NCBI GenBank assembly: GCA_963656345.1
Contig: CAVKHY010000042.1
Coordinates: 1 to 19,709 of the forward strand
Direction of reading: 5' to 3'
DNA length: 19,709 nucleotides
Source of the DNA: CAKUFA01 sp963656345
GTDB lineage: Bacteria > Bacillota > Clostridia > Christensenellales > Aristaeellaceae
A program made the translations under genes and the position numbers. This document shows, one piece after another, positions 14,208 to 19,709 of this stretch (within the stretch, counting starts at the first letter, position 1; each line of letters opens with the position of its first letter). The notes beneath the pieces are model-generated. The model saw only the letters and a list, made by a program, of their open reading frames with translations, was not told the DNA's origin and did no database searches.

Positions 14208-16040
14208 TTATTGTTCCCCGGCCAGGATATTCATGCCCTGCTCTTCCTGGAACTGATTGGTGTACAGCTGATAATAATAACCCTGTTTGGCAATCAGCTG
14301 CTTATGCGTACCTTCCTCGGTGATTTTGCCATGCTGGATCACCAGAATCCGATCCGCTGAGCGGATGGTCGAAAGCCGATGAGCAATAATGAAGCTTGTT
14401 CGTCCGCTGAGCACCTTTTGAATGGCATTTTGAATCAGCTGCTCGGTTTCCGTGTCGACGGAAGAAGTAGCTTCATCCAGCACAAAGATGGCCGGATTAC
14501 ACAGAATGGCTCTTGCAAAGGAAATCAGCTGCTTTTGACCGGTAGACAGGCGGTTGCCGCCTTCGCCCACGTTAGCTTGGAATCCATCCGGCATTTTCAG
14601 AATGAAGCTTTCTGCCCCCACCAACCGGGCCGCCAGCTGCACTTCTTCATCGGTAGCACTCGGGCGGCCGTAGCGAATGTTATCTGCCACCGTGCCGCTG
14701 AACAAGTGCGGAGACTGCAGCACATAGCCCAAATTGGACTGCAGCCACAGCTGACTGCGAGTCCGATAATCTGCCCCGTCAATCAGAATCTGCCCCTCTG
14801 TAGGCTCATAGAAGCGGCAAATCAGGTTCACGATGGTGCTCTTACCGCTGCCTGTTTCACCCACCAAGGCAATGGTTTGGCCATGCTGCACCTTCAGGTT
14901 AAAATGTTCCAGTACCTTTTCGCCATCCTTGTAGCGGAACGACACGTCCTTAAACTCAATGTCCCCCACCAAGGCAGGCCAGTTTTCCTTCTTAGGATGG
15001 AAGTTGTCGCCGAACACAGCTTCCACTTCAGGAGAATCCACAATATCAGGCTCTGTTTCCAGCAGGGAAACCACCCGTTCTGCCGCTGCCTGGGAAGACT
15101 GCAGCTCGGCAAAGATTTGGGCTATATCCCGCACAGGCTGGAAAAACTGGACGGTGTAATTGATGAATACCTGCATCATGCCTAAGGTCATCACGCCGCT
15201 GAGCACATCATAGCCGCCCTTCCACAGCGCATAGGCCGTGGCCAGCGAACCAAGAGACACGACAATGGGCATGAACAGCGCAGACAGGGTCGCTGCCCGA
15301 ACAGACGACTTGCGCATATCCTGCGCCACTTCGTTGAACTCCTCAATGTTCATTTCTTCCCGGACAAGGGTCTTGGTGGTTTTCGCACCGTTGATGCCCT
15401 CATTAAAACCTGCGGTGATTTGACTGGAACGCTTCCGCACGCTGCGATATGCGCTGAGAATTTCCCGCTGAAATTTCCAGCTGATCACTGCCAGAGGCGG
15501 CAGCACCAGCATTACCACCAGTGCCAGCTTCCAATTCAGCACCAGCATCTGAATGGAGCAGGCCACGAGGAACACAGCGCCCCAGCAAAGATCCACCAGC
15601 GACCAGCCGATGGTATCGCCCATGCGCTGGGTATCCGTGGTCAGGCGGCTCATCAGGTAGCCTACAGGCATCCGATCATAGTAGGAAAAGGGCAGTTCCT
15701 GCAGCTTGTGAAAACCCTGCTTGCGAATGGTATAGCACACGCCGGTCTCCACCTTGCCACTTTGGTAAATGAAGAGGAAGATCATCGCCACCTGAATCAG
15801 CAGCAAACCCACATACAGCACGCAAAAGCCGGTTAATTGTTCCGTCTGCTGCTGACCGATGATGGTATCGATGGCATAGGAATTCATAAGGGGCAAGACG
15901 ACGTCAATGATGGCGGACACCGTCATGAAGAGAACGATCAAAGCAAGGTTCTTGTGATAGTCCTTAGCAATAAGGAAGATTTTTTTCCAAAGAGAAAAAT
16001 CAATTCGTTTGGTATATTCCTGTTCCTGAAAAGCCTGCAT
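14208..16040 (-). CDS. Heterodimeric ABC exporter, subunit with canonical Walker B
   Basis: 610 residues: six-helix exporter membrane domain (about 20-315), then nucleotide-binding domain (about 360-595). Walker A is GETGSGKST (394-402), the Q-loop Gln is 442, the signature is LSTGQ (498-502) rather than LSGGQ, Walker B is FVLDEATSSVD (D522, E523), and the switch His is 554. So its own ATP site has the catalytic Glu, while its signature serves the partner's degenerate site. This matches the asymmetry of LmrCD, BmrCD and TM287/288 type drug exporters. The ATG at 16040 shares one base with the stop of the upstream subunit (TAATG), with GGAGGAGGT just before it, so translation is coupled. The in-frame extension upstream lies inside the other gene and is rejected. 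The substrate is unknown. Confidence 0.93.
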   Translation of the reverse strand: MQAFQEQEYTKRIDFSLWKKIFLIAKDYHKNLALIVLFMTVSAIIDVVLPLMNSYAIDTIIGQQQTEQLTGFCVLYVGLLLIQVAMIFLFIYQSGKVETGVCYTIRKQGFHKLQELPFSYYDRMPVGYLMSRLTTDTQRMGDTIGWSLVDLCWGAVFLVACSIQMLVLNWKLALVVMLVLPPLAVISWKFQREILSAYRSVRKRSSQITAGFNEGINGAKTTKTLVREEMNIEEFNEVAQDMRKSSVRAATLSALFMPIVVSLGSLATAYALWKGGYDVLSGVMTLGMMQVFINYTVQFFQPVRDIAQIFAELQSSQAAAERVVSLLETEPDIVDSPEVEAVFGDNFHPKKENWPALVGDIEFKDVSFRYKDGEKVLEHFNLKVQHGQTIALVGETGSGKSTIVNLICRFYEPTEGQILIDGADYRTRSQLWLQSNLGYVLQSPHLFSGTVADNIRYGRPSATDEEVQLAARLVGAESFILKMPDGFQANVGEGGNRLSTGQKQLISFARAILCNPAIFVLDEATSSVDTETEQLIQNAIQKVLSGRTSFIIAHRLSTIRSADRILVIQHGKITEEGTHKQLIAKQGYYYQLYTNQFQEEQGMNILAGEQ

Positions 16041-17869
16041 TATGCCGTCACCTCCTCCGCTTTTGCCTGGTTCAGTTCTTCTTCCAAGGCGTTTTGAATG
16101 TTGTTGATTCGCTGGTACAAGCCCGGCATCCGGCACAGTTCCTCATGCGTGCCCTGCTGGGTAATGGTGCCGTTCTCCAGCACCAGAATCAGATCCGCCT
16201 GACTCAGGGTGGTGATGCGGTGGCTGATGATCAGGGTCGTCATGCCGGAAGAACGCTTTTGCAGAGCCGCACGGATCTGCGCATCCGTTTCCGTATCCAC
16301 GGCGGAAAGGGAATCATCGAAGATCAGAATGTCATTTTCCTTCAGCAGGGTTCTGGCAATGGCAATGCGCTGCTTTTGTCCGCCGGACAAAGTCACTCCC
16401 CGCTCGCCCACAATGGTATCGTAGCCCTTATCCGCATGCTCGATGAAGTTCCGTGCACTGGCGATCTCCGCCGCACCGTTAATATCATCCATGGATGCAT
16501 CCCGAAGGGCAATGCCCACGTTATCCCGAATGGTCTTGCTGTACAGGAAAGGCTCCTGCAAAATCAGCCCCACATGGCTGCGAAGATATTCCCGGTCGAT
16601 CTCCTGCAAGGGTACGCCGCCAATGGTAATTTCGCCGCCGGTGGGCTCGTACAGGCGCTGAAGCAGATACATCATGGTACTTTTGCCGCTGCCGGTACCG
16701 CCCAGAATGGCCACCGTCTTTCCGGCAGGGATGGTGCAGGTAATGTCATTGAGCACAGGCGTATCATCATCCGCATAGTGGAAGGATACATGATTGAACA
16801 CAATGTCCCCATCCAGCGGAGGCTTTTTTGCATGGGGCTCCTCCGGCTCTGCTTCCTCGTGCAGAATGGCCTGAATGCGCTCCATGGCTACCAGACTTTT
16901 GCCTGCGTCGCTGAGGGTACGCCCCAGCTGACGGATCGGAAACAAAAGCTGACTCACATAGTTGGTAAACACCACCAGCGTGCCTACCGTGATTTCTCCC
17001 CGGCAGGCGAAGAGAATGCAAACCAGCAGCGTGATAAAAGACTGGGTCATGCTCAGCATATCGCCGCCGCTCCAGTACACGGCCAGCAAGTCGTTCAGAT
17101 GCTTAGATTTCGTATAATAATCATGATTGACCTTTTCGAATTTTTCCACTTCCCGTTCCTGCTGACCGAAGGCACGCACAACCCGCACGCCGGAAAGGTT
17201 TTCCTGCAGCACGGCGCTCATTTTGCCCTCCGCCTCATCGGCAAAACGAAAGCCCTTGTGCACCTTGCGGAAAAACCACATAGCGAAACCGAACAGCAGG
17301 GGCACCAGAATCATGGAATACACGGTAAGCATGGCGTTCCGCCCCAGCATAATGGTCAGAGCAATAACCACCATGAGAACCGTGTTCACCACCTGCATCA
17401 CCTGCACGGACAGGAAGCGACGGATGGTATCCACATCGCTTGTGCAGCGCTGAATCAAATCCCCCGTTTCCGCCTTCACATGATAGGCGAAGGGCAGCCG
17501 CTGCAGGTGCTCGTACAAGCTGGTGCGCAGCTTATAGGCAATGTTTTCGCTGGCAACGGCAGTCAGTCGTCCTTTCAGGTAGGTGAACAAACCGTTGATC
17601 AGGTTCAGCACCACCAGCGCCACTGCCACAATCCACAAATTGCTCACCAGAAAGTCTCGTCCGCCAAGTGCCTCAATCGGCGCCAGGATCCAGCTTGGCA
17701 GCGTGGAGGGTGCAGTGCCCAGCACGCTGTCAATAATTTCCGCCAGCATCAACGGTGTAATAAATCCGATGATGACAATCATCACCGTAGAAACCATGGC
17801 GCCGATAAAACTGCCCATGTTTTCCCGGATCAGTGCCCACATGGCAGCAACCGGCTTTTGTTTCTTCAT
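16040..17869 (-). CDS. Heterodimeric ABC exporter, subunit with degenerate Walker B
   Basis: 609 residues: membrane domain with six helices (about 15-320) and nucleotide-binding domain (about 355-585). Walker A is GGTGSGKST (390-398), the Q-loop Gln is 438, the signature is the canonical LSGGQ (494-498), Walker B is ILIFDDSLSAVD and the switch His is 550. Residue 519 is Asp where the catalytic Glu is normal, so this ATP site should hydrolyse poorly. With the LSTGQ of the partner it forms the degenerate site, while its own LSGGQ completes the active one. Such pairs export drugs, peptides or lipids. AGGAAG lies 6 bases before ATG 17869. The gene is preceded by a leader with a terminator and small ORF (17902-18050), so transcription is probably attenuated. 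Confidence 0.93.
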   Translation of the reverse strand: MKKQKPVAAMWALIRENMGSFIGAMVSTVMIVIIGFITPLMLAEIIDSVLGTAPSTLPSWILAPIEALGGRDFLVSNLWIVAVALVVLNLINGLFTYLKGRLTAVASENIAYKLRTSLYEHLQRLPFAYHVKAETGDLIQRCTSDVDTIRRFLSVQVMQVVNTVLMVVIALTIMLGRNAMLTVYSMILVPLLFGFAMWFFRKVHKGFRFADEAEGKMSAVLQENLSGVRVVRAFGQQEREVEKFEKVNHDYYTKSKHLNDLLAVYWSGGDMLSMTQSFITLLVCILFACRGEITVGTLVVFTNYVSQLLFPIRQLGRTLSDAGKSLVAMERIQAILHEEAEPEEPHAKKPPLDGDIVFNHVSFHYADDDTPVLNDITCTIPAGKTVAILGGTGSGKSTMMYLLQRLYEPTGGEITIGGVPLQEIDREYLRSHVGLILQEPFLYSKTIRDNVGIALRDASMDDINGAAEIASARNFIEHADKGYDTIVGERGVTLSGGQKQRIAIARTLLKENDILIFDDSLSAVDTETDAQIRAALQKRSSGMTTLIISHRITTLSQADLILVLENGTITQQGTHEELCRMPGLYQRINNIQNALEEELNQAKAEEVTA

Positions 17870-17901
17870 AAACGACTTCCTTTCTCCCTATCCCTACGCA
17901 C

Positions 17902-17936
17902 AAAAAAACACCGGACGCAGCTACCGCGACCGATGC
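17902..17936 (-). terminator. Leader terminator (attenuator) before the ABC exporter
   Basis: On the minus strand CATCGG (17935-17930) pairs with CCGGTG (17914-17909) with one G-U pair. After a U-U mismatch, CGC (17928-17926) pairs with GCG (17918-17916); the loop is 7 bases. Seven U follow (17908-17902). It lies between the strong promoter at 18080 and the exporter start at 17869, so it must be bypassed for the exporter to be made. Confidence 0.8.
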
Positions 17937-17980
17937 TTCTGTTATCTATCCACGCAGGCACACGCAAAGATGCTCCTGCC

Positions 17981-18040
17981 TCAGAACAGGTCGGGTCGCA
18001 AACACAGGTTAGACATTCCCAATGCATACAATACGAACAC
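17981..18040 (-). CDS. Putative 19-residue regulatory leader peptide
   Basis: A short ORF with GTG start at 18040 and TGA at 17983-17981 would encode MFVLYALGMSNLCLRPDLF. AAAGGAGGG at 18056-18048 is a strong ribosome site with 8 bases between GGAGG and GTG, and the predicted transcript starts about 33 bases upstream. It precedes an intrinsic terminator and an ABC exporter operon. Codons 14-16 (TTG CGA CCC) lie in the second arm of the 10-bp stem. Its role would be to be translated, so that ribosome position decides RNA folding. B. subtilis bmrBCD is a known case of a heterodimeric exporter controlled by a translated leader. I do not recognise this peptide; expression is inferred. Confidence 0.6.
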   Translation of the reverse strand: MFVLYALGMSNLCLRPDLF

Positions 18041-18050
18041 TTTGCGACCC
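17993..18050 (-). promoter_or_regulatory. Competing RNA stems of the exporter leader
   Basis: On the minus-strand RNA, GGGUCGCAAA (18050-18041) pairs perfectly with UUUGCGACCC (18002-17993) over a 38-base loop. The first arm spans the bases between the ribosome site and the GTG; the second lies in codons 14-16 of the leader ORF. The GCGACC of the second arm is also complementary to GGUCGC (17931-17926) in the 5' arm of the terminator, extended by GA/UC past a one-base bulge. The two pairings exclude each other and the second excludes the terminator. A further small stem GCAGG/CCUGC lies between (17954-17979). Confidence 0.65.
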
Positions 18051-18079
18051 TCCTTTCATTTTACTGACTCACGGTTGCC

Positions 18080-18108
18080 ATTATAACCGGGGCAGGAAGC
18101 CATGTCAA
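18080..18108 (-). promoter_or_regulatory. Perfect consensus promoter of the ABC exporter leader
   Basis: On the minus strand: TTGACA (18108-18103), exactly 17 bases, TATAAT (18085-18080): all 12 consensus positions. Transcription would start near 18073, giving a leader of about 200 bases. A constitutively strong promoter fits control by premature termination rather than at initiation. Confidence 0.88.
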
Positions 18109-18149
18109 TAGTGAATTTTTAGCTGGATGGGCAGATGTTCATTTTGCCC

Positions 18150-18178
18150 TTGCCACATGCACTGATTTTAGCTATAAT
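18150..18178 (+). promoter_or_regulatory. Promoter of the M18 aminopeptidase gene
   Basis: TTGCCA (18150-18155), 17 bases, TATAAT (18173-18178). It is divergent from the exporter promoter, with about 40 bases between the two -35 boxes and no clear operator there. Confidence 0.75.
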
Positions 18179-18235
18179 CAATGCTGTAAATGCGCAGCTT
18201 TGCCGTGACAAACTGCGGAAAGGATGGCAATCGCC

Positions 18236-19621
18236 ATGTATAAAAAGAATGCCTGGGAAGGCTATAACAAGACTGCATTGAAGCAGGTGGAGGCGCTGGG
18301 CAAGCGCTATGTTTCTTTCTTGAACAACGGCAAGACGGAGCGGGAATGCGTTGTCGAAGCCGTAAAGTTGGCTGAAGCAGCCGGCTTCCGTGACCTGGAG
18401 CAGGTCATCGCCAAGGGTGAAAAGCTCAAGGCCGGCGATCGGGTGTATCGGGTGTGGATGAAGAAGGACATTATGCTCTTCATCATCGGCAAGGAACCCA
18501 TGAGCAAAGGCATGAACATTCTGGGTGCCCATATCGACTCTCCCCGCATTGATGTGAAACAGAATCCTTTGTATGAGGATGAAGGCTTGGCCTACCTGGA
18601 TACCCACTACTACGGCGGTATCAAAAAATACCAGTGGGTCACCCAGCCCTTGGCACTCCACGGCGTTATCTGCAAGAAGGACGGCACGGTGGTAACGGTC
18701 GCCATTGGCGAGAAAGATGATGATCCGGTCTTCTGCATTTCCGACCTGCTAATTCACCTTTCTGCCGATCAGATGGGCAAGCCTGCCAAGGATGTCATCG
18801 AAGGCGAAGCTTTGAACCTGATTGTGGGCGGTATGCCTTTGAAGGGCACGGAAAGCAACGCTGTAAAGGCCAACGTGCTGAAGATCCTCGCCGACACCTA
18901 CGGGGTGGAGGAAGAAGACTTCATCTCTGCCGAATTGGAAATCGTGCCTGCCGGAAAGGCCCGTGATCTTGGCTTTGATCGGAGCATGATTCTGGGCTAC
19001 GGCCACGATGATCGTGTATGCGCCTTCCCCTCCATGGCTGCTTTGCTGGACTGGAAGGGCGTTCCGGAAGCTACCTTGTGCGCTGTGCTGACCGACAAGG
19101 AAGAAATCGGCAGTGTTGGTGCCACAGGCATGGCCGCCACCTATTTTGAAAATACCGTTGCCGAGCTGTATAACGTGGTGCACGGCTATGATGCACTGGG
19201 GGTTATGCGTACCCTGCAAAACAGCCGGATGCTTTCCAGCGACGTAAGTGCAGGCTATGATCCTAACTTTGCCGGTGTGTTCGAGAAGAAGAACGCCGCC
19301 ATTCTGGGACAGGGTATTTGCTTCAATAAGTTCACCGGATCCCGGGGCAAGTCCGGTTCCAACGATGCCAATGCGGAATACATGGCTCAGGTGCGCAGCA
19401 TCATGGACGGTGCTTCCGTGGCATGGCAGACGGCTGAGCTGGGCAAGGTGGATGTTGGCGGCGGCGGCACCATTGCTTACATCTGTGCCAAGTATGGCAT
19501 GAGCGTCATCGACAGCGGCATTGCTGTGCTGTCCATGCATGCGCCTTACGAAATCATCAGCAAGGCAGATCTGTATGAAGGATACAAGTGCTATGTGGCA
19601 TTCCTGAAGGATGCAAAATAA
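18236..19621 (+). CDS. M18 family aminopeptidase
   Basis: 461 residues, full length. M18 enzymes are cytosolic two-metal aminopeptidases of tetrahedral dodecamers, releasing N-terminal residues, often acidic ones. Metal and catalytic landmarks: H99 and D101 in GAHIDSPR, D258 in GHDDRVCAF, E289 and E290 in DKEEIGSVG, the SSDVSAGYDP block (D336), and H435 in SMHAPYEI. All expected residues are present. Two starts are possible: ATG at 18224 has GGAAAGG directly against it, too close, while ATG at 18236 has AAGGA at 18220-18224, 11 bases away; the second also gives the usual family N-terminus. It is the only gene of its unit, ended by hairpins at 19626-19709. A role in peptide turnover is general; a link to the divergent exporter is not supported. 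Confidence 0.9.
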   Translation: MYKKNAWEGYNKTALKQVEALGKRYVSFLNNGKTERECVVEAVKLAEAAGFRDLEQVIAKGEKLKAGDRVYRVWMKKDIMLFIIGKEPMSKGMNILGAHIDSPRIDVKQNPLYEDEGLAYLDTHYYGGIKKYQWVTQPLALHGVICKKDGTVVTVAIGEKDDDPVFCISDLLIHLSADQMGKPAKDVIEGEALNLIVGGMPLKGTESNAVKANVLKILADTYGVEEEDFISAELEIVPAGKARDLGFDRSMILGYGHDDRVCAFPSMAALLDWKGVPEATLCAVLTDKEEIGSVGATGMAATYFENTVAELYNVVHGYDALGVMRTLQNSRMLSSDVSAGYDPNFAGVFEKKNAAILGQGICFNKFTGSRGKSGSNDANAEYMAQVRSIMDGASVAWQTAELGKVDVGGGGTIAYICAKYGMSVIDSGIAVLSMHAPYEIISKADLYEGYKCYVAFLKDAK

Positions 19622-19625
19622 ATAA

Positions 19626-19651
19626 CGGAATTCTTGGTCACAACAATTCCG
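19626..19651 (+). terminator. First hairpin after the M18 gene
   Basis: CGGAATT (19626-19632) pairs with AATTCCG (19645-19651) and TTG (19634-19636) with CAA (19641-19643), with one C-C mismatch and a 4-base loop. No T-tract follows, so it may protect the 3' end of the mRNA rather than terminate. Confidence 0.4.
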
Positions 19652-19654
19652 CAG

Positions 19655-19709
19655 CGAAAAAACGACGGGCTATGAAAAGTAACCTTGCTTTCACAGCCCG
19701 TCGTTCTTT
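19655..19709. terminator. Bidirectional terminator at the window end
   Basis: AACGACGGGCT (19661-19671) pairs with AGCCCGTCGTT (19695-19705) and TGAAA (19673-19677) with TTTCA (19689-19693). An A-run (19657-19662) and the tail TTCTTT serve both strands, which hints at a convergent gene just beyond the window. Confidence 0.85.

Noticed and set aside
14209..14360. Plus-strand short frames near the exporter end
   Set aside because: They lie opposite the exporter C-terminus and have no ribosome site or family pattern.
16094..18067. Long plus-strand open frame (about 657 codons) opposite the exporter gene
   Set aside because: It is antisense to a clear ABC subunit, has no ribosome site, and its product is His/Gln/Asn-rich without domain pattern. 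It is a codon-bias shadow that also crosses the leader attenuator.
17902..18073. T-box riboswitch in the exporter leader
   Set aside because: The string ACCGCG on the plus strand suggested a T-box, but the transcript runs on the minus strand and lacks the conserved T-box sequence and specifier stem. A translated leader explains the parts better.
17902..18073. Independent small RNA (for example 6S-like) ended by the terminator
   Set aside because: The size of about 170 bases would fit, but the well-placed ribosome site and ORF and the competing arms favour attenuation. It cannot be fully excluded without transcript data.

Overview
The window looks like a piece of chromosome from a Gram-positive, Clostridia-type member of the Bacillota. 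The evidence is strong Shine-Dalgarno boxes (AAGGAGG type) before most genes, several near-consensus sigma-A promoters with 17-bp spacers, compact hairpin terminators, TTG and GTG starts, and a MoxR-DUF58-transglutaminase operon plus a heterodimeric ABC exporter of Gram-positive type. The lineage below class level cannot be fixed from the sequence alone. No mobile element, CRISPR array, tRNA or rRNA was seen.

Layout. (1) 1-2003: a repeat-rich control region, then a GntR/HutC-type regulator and, 19 bases on, an NYN-domain predicted RNase with two OST-HTH/LOTUS domains. (2) 2016-5053: a terminator whose loop carries the -35 box of the next promoter, then a translationally coupled Lrp/AsnC regulator and PLP aminotransferase, then an exported CapA-like metallophosphatase. 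(3) 5055-6378, minus strand: birA and acpS, overlapping by 8 bases; both enzymes post-translationally modify carrier proteins of fatty acid synthesis. (4) 6484-11097: divergent promoter and a three-gene operon of MoxR AAA+ ATPase, DUF58 protein and multi-pass transglutaminase-like protein. (5) 11110-12804: a monocistronic GH51 arabinofuranosidase. (6) 12808-14102: a small secreted protein with very biased codon use, convergent with an AT-rich orphan gene. (7) 14150-18108, minus strand: a two-gene heterodimeric ABC exporter behind a long leader. (8) 18150-19709: a divergent M18 aminopeptidase and closing terminators.

The most interesting element is the leader of the ABC exporter (17902-18108, minus strand). 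A perfect consensus promoter is followed by a Shine-Dalgarno box and a 19-codon leader ORF, a perfect 10-bp stem that joins the SD/start region to codons 14-16, and an intrinsic terminator with a U7 tract before the first exporter gene. The 5' arm of that terminator repeats the GGUCGC of the first stem arm, so the two compete for the same partner. This is the layout expected for ribosome-mediated transcription attenuation of a drug exporter. The exporter pair itself shows matching asymmetry: Asp replaces the catalytic Glu in one Walker B, and the partner has an LSTGQ signature.
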